The notes under the pieces are model-generated. The model saw nothing but the letters and a program-made list of their open reading frames with translations, was not told where the DNA came from and made no database searches. A stretch of 64,000 nucleotides of DNA, taken from Anaerovorax odorimutans. GTDB taxonomy: Bacteria > Bacillota > Clostridia > Peptostreptococcales > JAAYPU01. This document shows, one piece after another, positions 46,126 through 54,115 of the stretch. The translations under genes were made by a program, and so were the position numbers. Numbering within the stretch: position 1 is the stretch's first letter; the number at the start of each line of letters is the position of its first letter. Location: contig JAENZQ010000003.1 in NCBI GenBank assembly GCA_016841185.1, positions 89,501 through 153,500 of the forward strand, given 5' to 3'.

Positions 46126-47643
46126 CTAAACTGATTCCTCGTAAATCATTTTATTAACAGCATTTATAAACGCATGAATGCTTGCTTCGATTACGTCTGT
46201 ACTGAGTCCTCTGCCTGTATGAATACGTCCGTTACCATTACTGAGTTTGACAAGTGCATCTCCTAAAGCATCTCCGCCTTCAGTAACAGACTGCAATTGA
46301 TAATCTTCAAGCTTTAGCTTTTTCCCTACGATTTTCTGTATAGCATTGAAAGCGGCATCGATGGGGCCGTCTCCTACGGATACTTTTTCTATATTTTTTG
46401 CTTCTTTCTTCATGATAACAGATGCTGTAGAAGTAATGGTATTGCCGCTGTTAATGACAAATCTGGTAAGAGTATATGTTTTGGGAACCTGAACAGATTC
46501 TTTTGATATGATTGCATCAATATCTCTATCATATACTTCTTTTTTCTTATCTGCAATATCTTTAAATCTGATAAAAGCCTTTTCCAGCTCCTCTTTATTT
46601 ATAGTGTATCCCAATTGTTTCACTTTGTCTTCAAATGCATGTTTTCCGGAATGCTTTCCAAGAACCATTGTATTTGCTGTTAAACCTATGGATTCCGGTG
46701 TCATGATTTCGTAGGTCTTTTTGTTGTTAAGCACACCATGCTGGTGGATCCCCGATTCATGAGCAAAAGCATTCTCACCTACAATGGCTTTATTTGGCTG
46801 TACTTTAACGCCGGTGATCCTGCTTAAGAGCATAGAGGATCTCATTATTTCTTCAGTTTTAATATCAGATGTCATCTGATAGATGTCTTTTCTTGTATCC
46901 AGAATCATTACCAGTTCTTCAAGGGCCGCATTGCCGGCCCTTTCTCCAATCCCATTAATGGTACATTCAAATTGATTGGCACCGGCTTTTGCTGCAGCCA
47001 GTGAATTGGCTACCGCAAGACCCAGATCATTGTGACAATGTACCGAAATATTGACTTTATCAAAACTGGGCGTATTTTCTTTAATAGTCATGATAAAATC
47101 ATAAAACTCATCCGGTGTGGTATAGCCGACTGTGTCCGGTATGTTCAACGTAGTCGCCCCCGCTTTTATCACCTCTTCAAAAAGCTGTGCCAAGAAAAGA
47201 GGATCGCTTCTGGTGGCATCTTCAGCTGAAAATTCAATATCTGAGCAATACTTTTTAGCATAGGAGACCATTTCTACCGCATTGGCTTTGACCTGTTCAG
47301 GTGTCATCTTAAGTTTATACCGCATATGAATATCTGAAGTTGCAATAAAAGTATGAATCCGTGGTGCTTTTGCATTTTTCACAGCTTCCCAGACTCTGTC
47401 TATGTCCGTTTTTAAAGCCCTGGCCAACCCTGCAACAGAACATTCCTTAATGGCATCTGCCACTTCTTTAACAGACGCAAAGTCCCCCGAAGATGCTGCC
47501 GGAAAACCTGCTTCAATTACATTGACTTTTAATTTTTCAAGCTGCTTTGCCATTTCAAGCTTTTCTCTGATATTCATACTGCAGCCTGGTGATTGCTCCC
47601 CGTCTCTTAATGTTGTGTCAAAAATTAAAATTTTTTTAGACAT
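46126..47643 (-). CDS. leuA: 2-Isopropylmalate synthase
   Basis: LeuA starts the leucine branch by condensing 2-oxoisovalerate with acetyl-CoA. The 505-residue enzyme has ILIFDTTLRDGEQSPG at the N-terminus, metal histidines in SVHCHNDLGLAVANS, NGIGERAGNAALEE, and a C-terminal regulatory domain from ~390 that gives leucine feedback. The ATG at 47641-47643 lies seven bases after GGAGGG; a TTG five codons upstream overlaps that site. First gene of the leu operon, behind a T-box leader. Confidence 0.95.
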   Translation of the reverse strand: MSKKILIFDTTLRDGEQSPGCSMNIREKLEMAKQLEKLKVNVIEAGFPAASSGDFASVKEVADAIKECSVAGLARALKTDIDRVWEAVKNAKAPRIHTFIATSDIHMRYKLKMTPEQVKANAVEMVSYAKKYCSDIEFSAEDATRSDPLFLAQLFEEVIKAGATTLNIPDTVGYTTPDEFYDFIMTIKENTPSFDKVNISVHCHNDLGLAVANSLAAAKAGANQFECTINGIGERAGNAALEELVMILDTRKDIYQMTSDIKTEEIMRSSMLLSRITGVKVQPNKAIVGENAFAHESGIHQHGVLNNKKTYEIMTPESIGLTANTMVLGKHSGKHAFEDKVKQLGYTINKEELEKAFIRFKDIADKKKEVYDRDIDAIISKESVQVPKTYTLTRFVINSGNTITSTASVIMKKEAKNIEKVSVGDGPIDAAFNAIQKIVGKKLKLEDYQLQSVTEGGDALGDALVKLSNGNGRIHTGRGLSTDVIEASIHAFINAVNKMIYEESV

Positions 47644-47730
47644 CTTTACACCCTCCAAATTTTGTTTGTAACCTCTAAGATTACAGCTATAGAATTATAA
47701 AATTCGGATAATGAAACCCCTCGGTCTTTT

Positions 47731-47960
47731 TTAAAAAATAAAAAACCCGTCACTACAAATCTGTAGGGACGAGTAATAGTTCCCGTGGTACCACCCTTTT
47801 TGCTACTAAAATAGCCGCTTTACAGGATTCCATCAAATCCTTGGCTTAATAACGGTGCCTGCCGCTATCTCTTACTAAATAAATCTTTCAGAGATAATGC
47901 TCCGGAATGAGGCTTATTTTTTTCTATGGTTCGGCTCGCAGCCACCGCCGACTCTCTTAA
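47731..47960 (-). promoter_or_regulatory. T-box leader of the leucine operon (leucyl-tRNA sensor)
   Basis: The conserved T-box AAGGGTGGTACCACGGGAA lies at 47780-47798 on the minus strand. Stem I begins with AAGAGAGTCGGCGGTGG near 47960 and closes with ATCTCT. The terminator CTCGTC-CTACA/TGTAG-GACGGG with six T lies at ~47736-47774; the T-box sequence offers the competing antiterminator. The probable specifier is CTC (47909-47911, followed by A), a leucine codon matching the genes downstream. Uncharged tRNA-Leu should relieve termination. Confidence 0.93.
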
Positions 47961-48023
47961 CCAAATGATTGAAAAAAATAATAGTTCCATCAAAGCAATT
48001 CTTTTATTAAATAAATTGTATGT

Positions 48024-48052
48024 ATTTTAACAAAAAAAGATTCCTTTGTCAA
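48024..48052 (-). promoter_or_regulatory. Sigma-A promoter of the leucine operon
   Basis: On the minus strand TTGACA (48047-48052) and TAAAAT (48024-48029) are 17 bases apart, placing the transcript start near 48017, ~55 bases ahead of T-box stem I. Confidence 0.85.
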
Positions 48053-48072
48053 ACAATATTTATATATTTTTT

Positions 48073-48270
48073 TTATTTCTCTTCTTTTTTTTGTGTTATT
48101 TTTTTAATCCTCTTTTCCAGTTTGCTTCTGCTTAGCCATACTTGTTTACCGCATTCTAAACATTTTATTCTAAAGTCCATACCTGTTCTTGCAATTTCAA
48201 ATTTATTATTTCCGCATGGATGCTGTTTCTTTAATTCTACAATATCGCCAACATTTAAATCCATCGGCAT
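48073..48270 (-). CDS. DUF951 family protein
   Basis: A 65-residue protein of the DUF951 family found across Bacillota. It shows the family pattern LNVGDIVELKKQHPCG, RTGMDFRIKC, and one CxxC in CLECG that, with the earlier cysteine, could bind zinc. The fold resembles SH3-like or OB beta-barrels and the conserved basic C-terminus suggests nucleic-acid binding, but the function is unknown. In related genomes it often lies near ychF or mechanosensitive-channel genes. The ATG at 48268-48270 is chosen for its spacing from GAGGGTGG. Confidence 0.82.
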   Translation of the reverse strand: MPMDLNVGDIVELKKQHPCGNNKFEIARTGMDFRIKCLECGKQVWLSRSKLEKRIKKITQKKEEK

Positions 48271-48359
48271 TAAAACCACCCTCTCTGATCTTTAGGCCTT
48301 GCTGAACAATTAAAAAACTCCAAAAGCTTATATGCCTATTTTTTCGGCAAGCCCTATTA

Positions 48360-49043
48360 TTATATTGGAAGTATTGAACCCGCAGCCTGTTTGATGAAAA
48401 ACAGCAAAAGATTATGATGATATAAATACTTAGTTACCGTTGAATTCTCCAATGAACGAATCAGAAAATCATTTTCGGTAACCCCTATAACAGGTACACA
48501 TACCGCTAATATGATAAATATTATTATACCCCCTTTTATGAATCCAAACAATAGTCCGCTGAATCTGTTCATTTGTTTCAATACAGGAAGCTGTGCAAAG
48601 TTATCCAGAACCGAAGAAATAATCGCAAGAAATACTTTTACCGCGATAATAATCAGTACAATACTGATAATATCCACTAACAATTTAGAAACCACTTCAC
48701 TCAGAGAATTCCCCACTATACCCTCTAATGATACATCGGGGCCTGACCATAACTGATCCAATACATCCGGCAGCTTAATAAAGGAAGTGCTGTCAAAAGA
48801 TGTATTCTTCATGTTCATATTGGATACGGCCTTTACTTTTTCATTTATGATACAATTGATTTTTGAATATATCGGTGTAAAGCTGACAAGATAATAGGAG
48901 ATAACAGGGTAAAATTTAATGGCACAAACAACTGAAACAATCCAGCTCGTGGTGTTCACAAAAGATCTTATAAATCCCTTTGCATACCCTTGGATCCCGG
49001 CTAAAACAAAAATAATGGCTGTGATGATATCCATCCAGTTCAT
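48360..49043 (-). CDS. CvpA-family membrane protein
   Basis: A 227-residue membrane protein of the CvpA/colicin V production family, with four or five hydrophobic helices (near residues 5-25, 28-48, 110-140, 155-185). The family signature MDIITAIIFVLAGIQGYAKGF is at the N-terminus. Homologues affect envelope stress and biofilm formation, but the activity is unknown. A stretch of ~50 soluble residues between helices 2 and 3 is rich in Ser and Asn. The ATG at 49041-49043 follows AAAGGGTG. Confidence 0.83.
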   Translation of the reverse strand: MNWMDIITAIIFVLAGIQGYAKGFIRSFVNTTSWIVSVVCAIKFYPVISYYLVSFTPIYSKINCIINEKVKAVSNMNMKNTSFDSTSFIKLPDVLDQLWSGPDVSLEGIVGNSLSEVVSKLLVDIISIVLIIIAVKVFLAIISSVLDNFAQLPVLKQMNRFSGLLFGFIKGGIIIFIILAVCVPVIGVTENDFLIRSLENSTVTKYLYHHNLLLFFIKQAAGSILPI

Positions 49044-49068
49044 AAGCATACACCCTTTCGGCATGAAG

Positions 49069-49110
49069 TAAGCCCCGTCAAGGGGAGTCTTAGAGTTGTT
49101 TAATGAAATA
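49069..49110 (+). other. Element of the dispersed family, 3'-part only (copy d)
   Basis: CCCC-GTCAA-GGGG hairpin followed by AGTCTTAGAGTTGTTTAATG, close to the surE leader copy (21781-21820). It points toward the gene at 49274. Confidence 0.5.
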
Positions 49111-49273
49111 AAAAAAGAAATTTGTCTTATTTTATCCTATTCATTATTCTCTATTATGTTTCTTTTTCCTTTTTTTATTTTAAGTCCCGAAGGTTATTAG
49201 TTACTCTTAGAATGTTTTGTTCTTTTATTCATATATTTATAATAGTTTAAATTATATCTTTGGGGGGTTTTGA

Positions 49274-50596
49274 ATGAATTACTCTAAGTATACACGTTCT
49301 TTTATCATACTTGATGATAAAAAAAGCGACTTTAGAAATACGAATGAAAATATAAAAGGCCATGTAAAAATAGAACTTCGGAATAATCAGGGAACACTAA
49401 AATGTAATGTGCAAAATCTCAAATATTATGAAGATGCCCGATATCTTTACAAACTTTATTTTTTTGGCAAAAAAGCTGACAACACTATCTTTACAAATAC
49501 CGGAACATTATATATCGATAAACAGGGGCGGGGAGAACACTTTTTTAAATTTAATCCTTCAGATTTAGACGGAGAAGGTAATGAATTGTATGATTTCAGT
49601 ATACTTGCTATCATTGCACATCCGAATAAAGACATTGTTGAAGATGATACCCTATTTCCGGTATTGACCGGTTATCTTTCAAAAGAATCCCGAAGCGAAT
49701 CCCATTCAGATGATAATTTGATTAACCTTAATAGCAGAACAAAAGAAGAGGAATTGCAGGAAGAAGTCTCAGATATCAAAACTGGAGAAACTGCAGAATT
49801 TGATGTAAATGCTGCTTCTGCTGTACAAAATATTGAAGAAAAAGTTACTGAACCAGAAGAATCTGATGCAGAGGTTTCTTCTCCTGAAGCAAACCCGGAA
49901 GATCTCTCTGCAGATGCTGATTTGAAAGAATCTTCTGAAGATGTCTCTTCTCCGGAAGCAAAGCCGGTTGAAGATCAAGAGGAAAAAGAAATACCCATTA
50001 ACACAACATCTGAAAAACCTGGGCCGGCAGATGTAAGTGCAGAAAAAGGAACTTTTAATACTCCGGATTCAAAATCGGCTCTTAAACCTTTGTCAAAAAA
50101 AGTATTTGATACCAGTGGTTATTTTAGCAATTACGTTCGAGCAGTAAGCACGAATTTAGAAAAAGTTCTATCTTTTTATAACCGAACCGAACCCTTTGAA
50201 CAGGACAGAATCGGTTGTAAATGGTGGAAAATCATAAACCTGATGAGCATTCCCTTTGCCAATACTTCCTATTTACAGGGCTATCCGGAACATATGCGTC
50301 CGTACAACATGAATTATTTTGATCCCCGGGAATTCTGTCCCAGCTGTCATGATCTGATCTATAAATATCAGCATTATATTTTTGGTATCAACCGGGAAAA
50401 AAACAACTCAGCAAAGTATTATTACTATGGCATCCCCGGCAGATATATGAAGGAAGAACAGCCCGATAACGGCAAATCAGGATTTCAATACTGGCAGCCC
50501 CTACAGGGAACTGATAAAAAAATCGGGGATTATGGGTACTGGATCATTGGAATCAATTCTCAAACCGGCCAGTTTGAAATACCGATAGAAGAATAA
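49274..50596 (+). CDS. Conserved clostridial protein of unknown function with acidic linker
   Basis: A 440-residue protein in three parts. Residues ~1-135 form a beta-rich domain (NYSKYTRSFIIL, VKIELRNNQGTLKCNVQNL). Residues ~140-285 are a low-complexity acidic linker rich in Glu, Ser and Asp with a repeated EVSSPEAN-/DVSSPEAK-type motif. Residues ~290-440 form a second conserved domain with many aromatic residues (KWWKIINLMSIPF, NYFDPREFCPSCHDLIYKYQHYIFGI, KLGDYGYWIIGINSQTG). No signal peptide or membrane segment. It looks like a soluble protein with two folded domains joined by a flexible linker; I cannot assign a function. Confidence 0.75.
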   Translation: MNYSKYTRSFIILDDKKSDFRNTNENIKGHVKIELRNNQGTLKCNVQNLKYYEDARYLYKLYFFGKKADNTIFTNTGTLYIDKQGRGEHFFKFNPSDLDGEGNELYDFSILAIIAHPNKDIVEDDTLFPVLTGYLSKESRSESHSDDNLINLNSRTKEEELQEEVSDIKTGETAEFDVNAASAVQNIEEKVTEPEESDAEVSSPEANPEDLSADADLKESSEDVSSPEAKPVEDQEEKEIPINTTSEKPGPADVSAEKGTFNTPDSKSALKPLSKKVFDTSGYFSNYVRAVSTNLEKVLSFYNRTEPFEQDRIGCKWWKIINLMSIPFANTSYLQGYPEHMRPYNMNYFDPREFCPSCHDLIYKYQHYIFGINREKNNSAKYYYYGIPGRYMKEEQPDNGKSGFQYWQPLQGTDKKIGDYGYWIIGINSQTGQFEIPIEE

Positions 50597-50699
50597 TTAA
50601 ACCTCACTGAATAATTAAAAAATATTGTGGTTAAAAAGAGATGAAATATCTATTATTGAATGACTTTGAATGATTTGATTCAGAAAATTGAGATATAAG

Positions 50700-50790
50700 A
50701 TGAGGGTAAAAACGTGAATTCAGCAGGATGCTGAATTAGACCGCTTGAGGCAGGACACGAATAAGGGCGATAGCTTTTTATTCTCAGATT
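50700..50790 (+). other. Possible structured intergenic element
   Basis: AATTCAGCA-GGA-TGCTGAATT is a perfect nine-pair hairpin, followed by AGACCGCTTGAGGCAGGACA and a second stem GAATAA/TTATTC. It lies in the 250-bp gap between the unknown gene and ksgA. No gene is visible there. Confidence 0.45.
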
Positions 50791-50848
50791 TTGTCCAATT
50801 TTCTTCAAATCATGAACGGAATGAAAATAATACATGTTTCATCTTTTA

Positions 50849-51706
50849 CTATTTTTGATTCAAATGGTTTGTCAATATTTCAAATTCTTCTATAGTCAAC
50901 GTTTCTGCTCGTCTTGCCGGATCAATTTTACAAAGCAGCAACGTTTCTTCCAAAATCCTTTTATCAATACCCATGGCATTACTTAAAGAATTCAGCAGAG
51001 TTTTTCTTCTTTGGTTAAATCCTGCCCTGACCACTTTAAAAAACAAATCTTCATCATCAACATAAACTAAAGGTTGAGATCTTACAACTAAACGGATAAT
51101 AGAAGAATCCACATTTGGCTTTGGAATGAATACCGTTTTAGGCACAGAAGCAACCGGCTCAACGGTACAAAAATATTGTACCGCAATAGATAATGATCCA
51201 TAATCTTTATTGCCCGGGGAAGCTTTTAATCGATCTGCCACTTCTTTCTGGAGCATAATGATAATATCCGAAACCCGGGTCCTTTCTTCAAGAATTTTCA
51301 TTATAATGGGCGTAGTGATATAATATGGCAAATTGCCAATGACCTTTACTTGCTTGTAGCTCTTTTCCGTTTGGATCAATTGCTTTAAATCAACTTTAAG
51401 GATATCACTATGAACAATTTCTATGTTCTCATGCTCTGAAAGTGTCTCGTGAAGAATCGGAATCAGTTTTTTATCAATTTCTATTGCTTTGACCTTTCCG
51501 GCGTAATTGGCTGCAGCAGAAGTCAGAGTACCTATTCCAGGCCCGATCTCAATAACCAGGTCTTCTTTTGTTATATCTGCAGCCTTTATAATTTTTTCAA
51601 TCATATTATTGTCAATCAAAAAGTTTTGACCTAAAGATTTTTCTAACTTAAAATCATATTTTCTGATAATACGCTGAACCGTTGACGGTGAAAAAAGCTT
51701 GTCCAT
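50849..51706 (-). CDS. rsmA: 16S rRNA dimethyladenosine transferase
   Basis: RsmA (KsgA) dimethylates two adjacent adenosines near the 3' end of 16S rRNA during 30S assembly. The 285-residue protein has the family opening KSLGQNFLIDNNMIEKII, the SAM-binding VIEIGPGIGTLT, and the catalytic NLPYYITTPI. It is two bases downstream of rnmV, as in Bacillus, where the two RNA-processing genes are also adjacent. Confidence 0.96.
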   Translation of the reverse strand: MDKLFSPSTVQRIIRKYDFKLEKSLGQNFLIDNNMIEKIIKAADITKEDLVIEIGPGIGTLTSAAANYAGKVKAIEIDKKLIPILHETLSEHENIEIVHSDILKVDLKQLIQTEKSYKQVKVIGNLPYYITTPIIMKILEERTRVSDIIIMLQKEVADRLKASPGNKDYGSLSIAVQYFCTVEPVASVPKTVFIPKPNVDSSIIRLVVRSQPLVYVDDEDLFFKVVRAGFNQRRKTLLNSLSNAMGIDKRILEETLLLCKIDPARRAETLTIEEFEILTNHLNQK

Positions 51707-51708
51707 TT

Positions 51709-52260
51709 CTATCTCTCTCTAACATTTAATTTTACACTTTTAGCAGCTTTCTCAAATTCTTCTCTATTTATATTAAAATTATTCAAACGGCTTAAAAAAG
51801 TTTTTGCGTTTCCATATCCAATTCCCAGCTCCTGACCTAATTTTGCCCTGTTTTGGGAAGCATTTTCATTTCCTGCCAAGAACCACTTGTTAAGATCATT
51901 CATTGTAAACTCCGTTCTTTTTACCTGTTCTGCTGCTTTTGCTTTTCTTAGTGCACGAATAATACTTTTCGGTTCAGCATTTTCAATACCTATATTTTCA
52001 CCCTCACGAGCTTCATCCTGTGATAAATAAGCCTGCTTGCATTTTGGAAATCTTTCAGACAGCTTTCGTCTTATATTTTCACCTGCATAATCCGGATCGG
52101 TAAATATAATAATTCCTTTGGTTTTGTAAGCCGTTTCAATTCTTTTATATATATCCTTGCTGATAGCATAACCATGTGTTGCGATTATTTCCGCCTCTAC
52201 AGCTTGCTTTATTGCTGCCATATCGTCTTTTCCTTCAACAATAATTACTTCCTTTATCAT
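51709..52260 (-). CDS. rnmV: Ribonuclease M5
   Basis: RNase M5 matures 5S rRNA by cleaving both sides of the precursor helix, with ribosomal protein L18 as cofactor. The 183-residue protein has an N-terminal TOPRIM domain with the catalytic glutamate in IIVEGKDD and the acidic pair in FTDPDYAGENIR, and a C-terminal RNA-binding domain. It directly precedes rsmA. Confidence 0.94.
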   Translation of the reverse strand: MIKEVIIVEGKDDMAAIKQAVEAEIIATHGYAISKDIYKRIETAYKTKGIIIFTDPDYAGENIRRKLSERFPKCKQAYLSQDEAREGENIGIENAEPKSIIRALRKAKAAEQVKRTEFTMNDLNKWFLAGNENASQNRAKLGQELGIGYGNAKTFLSRLNNFNINREEFEKAAKSVKLNVRER

Positions 52261-52311
52261 ACTGCCACCTTTTTAGATTTTTTCTCAGTTACTGAATATT
52301 AACCCTGTCTC

Positions 52312-52662
52312 TCACTGTTCTTCCTGCACGTCCGGATCATTCTGATTCTCGTCTGTTTCAGGATCGACATATAATATTTCTCCCGGCATTATCATTCTTA
52401 AGTTTTCACGGGCAATTCTTTCAATAAATTCAGGACTGTTGACCTGTTCTAATTGCTGTTGGTATTCTGCTTTTGTCTTGTTAAGTTCCTCCAGGCATTG
52501 GCTCTGTATCTTCTCTTGCCTTTTAAGAGAAATAATCTGGAATGACTGATAAGCGAAAAAAATCATTAAGTAAAAAATTACCAATGTCAGGATAATGCGT
52601 CTTTTTTTAATTTTTCTTTTCTTTGGTATTAAATTTATTACCTTTCGATTATTCTCAGCCAT
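52312..52662 (-). CDS. Septum formation initiator (DivIC/FtsB-like)
   Basis: A 116-residue single-pass protein: basic cytoplasmic N-terminus, one membrane helix (~23-43), then a coiled coil (KRQEKIQSQCLEELNKTKAE) and the EFIERIARENLRMIMPGEILYV motif typical of FtsB/DivIC, which assemble with FtsL and DivIB in the divisome. It follows yabP-yabQ, the same order as yabP-yabQ-divIC of Bacillus, which supports the assignment. The C-terminal tail is acidic. Confidence 0.88.
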   Translation of the reverse strand: MAENNRKVINLIPKKRKIKKRRIILTLVIFYLMIFFAYQSFQIISLKRQEKIQSQCLEELNKTKAEYQQQLEQVNSPEFIERIARENLRMIMPGEILYVDPETDENQNDPDVQEEQ

Positions 52663-52692
52663 AAGTTATCCCACCCTTTAAATGCAATTATA

Positions 52693-53091
52693 TCACATTT
52701 TAGAATGGGTCTTTTCATTTTTATGATTATTTGCATAAGGAAGGCTAAGAATTTTTATACATATTCTTATTGCTTTGACTAAGCTTAAAATAATCTTTTC
52801 AATGGTTTTGTTAATTATTTGGCTCAGAAATATTCTATAAATCAAATACCCTGATATCAACGCAAAAAAAGAGTACCCCTTAATGCTTCCGAGGCTGCTG
52901 TAATAAAGCAGATATATGACTATGGATGTCATCATTATCCAATATAAGATGTCCTGAAAAGAAGACAGTATTTTACCGGGTTTAAAATGCTTTTGATATA
53001 ACATAATAAAATCATATATAAAGGCTGCTACAATTCCACCATAGAGGAGTACCAAAAATTCGAATAATTGCTGAGCTATAGAGGTTGCCAT
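52693..53091 (-). CDS. yabQ: Spore cortex biosynthesis protein YabQ
   Basis: A 132-residue membrane protein with about four helices, matching YabQ, a mother-cell outer-forespore-membrane protein needed for cortex formation. The opening LFEFLVLLYGGIVAAFIYDFIMLY and GSIKGYSFFALISGYLIY are characteristic. It lies between yabP and divIC as in Bacillus. Confidence 0.9.
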   Translation of the reverse strand: MATSIAQQLFEFLVLLYGGIVAAFIYDFIMLYQKHFKPGKILSSFQDILYWIMMTSIVIYLLYYSSLGSIKGYSFFALISGYLIYRIFLSQIINKTIEKIILSLVKAIRICIKILSLPYANNHKNEKTHSKM

Positions 53092-53123
53092 TCAATATTT
53101 CCCCGCTCTCATAAAGGTTGGTT

Positions 53124-53408
53124 TTACTTTAGTATTTTTCCCAAAAATCCTTTATTTTTGGAATCTGTTTTTTCCATATAGGTAATGGCATTGATGGTTC
53201 CGTTTATAACCACTTTTCCTTCTTCAATATCAAGCCTTTGAACCTGAAGATTCATTCCTTTAATTACGATCTTACCTTTGGTTGTCATAACCTGTATAAG
53301 CTCATCATCAAAGCTTTCCACATCTTGAACTTCGGTGATACTCGCTTTTTCTCTGTTTTCCAGAAAAACATTCTGATTATTGGTTTTAATTGTTTTTTGT
53401 TCCTCCAT
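53124..53408 (-). CDS. yabP: Sporulation protein YabP
   Basis: A 94-residue YabP/YqfC-family protein with the family core HLENREKASITEVQDVESFDDE-like segment, then VMTTKGKIVIKGMNLQVQRLDIEEGKV. YabP is required for spore cortex assembly in Bacillus, probably at the outer forespore membrane with YabQ. The ATG at 53406-53408 lies six bases after GGGGAGG. yabQ follows after 32 bases. Confidence 0.92.
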   Translation of the reverse strand: MEEQKTIKTNNQNVFLENREKASITEVQDVESFDDELIQVMTTKGKIVIKGMNLQVQRLDIEEGKVVINGTINAITYMEKTDSKNKGFLGKILK

Positions 53409-53471
53409 ATTAAACCTCCCCTTCATAACCTAATGGTTTCTGTTAATATTTATGTCTTATTTCAGGAGAAT

Positions 53472-53503
53472 ATGAAAAGGATTTTGCTTAATAAGCAAAA
53501 TCC
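53472..53503 (-). terminator. Terminator downstream of the walRK cluster
   Basis: On the minus strand GGATTTTGCTTA pairs with TAAGCAAAATCC, followed by TTTTCATATT, ~110 bases beyond the PH-like gene and ahead of yabP. Confidence 0.65.
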
Positions 53504-53610
53504 ATGAGATTGTTGGAAAAGTTAATATATGATCTTCTTTTGAATAAACCTGTATAAATAATCATCCGTATCGAATTTGAAAAAAATGAATAATAACTGT
53601 TAATGTATTA

Positions 53611-54054
53611 TTATTTATAGATATCTTTACTTACCTTGATCTTTGAGTTCTGGTTCAATAATGCTTCAATAAAAGCTCTTCTGTTTTTCGGCGATACAAC
53701 AATCCTTTTATTTCCTGCCTGCAGGCAAATGGCATTCTTTATTGAAAACGATGGAGAAAATAAAATATTCTTCGTCGGTTTAATACTGGATATATATTTA
53801 ATGGGAATTTTATTTCTGAATGGGCCGGACCATGTAATCAACAGTTCATCATATATGACATATACTGTTCTTAACCATATCCATCCAATAAAAAAAATAA
53901 TGAAACCCATCATCCCTTTTATATTGCCCGGAGCATCCTGTACATAACTATTGTAAAATGCCAAGCCTATGGAAATCCAAATAATCAGACCGATCCATAA
54001 ATCATGTTTACATGGAAAGTAATTTTTGTTCAGGTGCTCTCTTTTGCCAAGCAT
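53611..54054 (-). CDS. Membrane-anchored PH-like domain protein
   Basis: A 147-residue protein. Two membrane helices (~21-40 and ~47-70) precede a beta-rich cytoplasmic part with DELLITWSGPFRNKIPIKYISSIKPTKN and VVSPKNRRAFIEAL, the pattern of bacterial PH-like domains (DUF1200/YcxB type). It is the last gene of the walRK cluster, after walK by 62 bases. In Bacillus the equivalent position is held by walH and walI; this protein is unrelated to them, and I infer no function. Confidence 0.7.
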   Translation of the reverse strand: MLGKREHLNKNYFPCKHDLWIGLIIWISIGLAFYNSYVQDAPGNIKGMMGFIIFFIGWIWLRTVYVIYDELLITWSGPFRNKIPIKYISSIKPTKNILFSPSFSIKNAICLQAGNKRIVVSPKNRRAFIEALLNQNSKIKVSKDIYK

Positions 54055-54115
54055 CGTAACAACTCCTTATTATTTAGTATTCGCCATTAAATGGTATCAT
54101 ATTTCGTGGAATATA

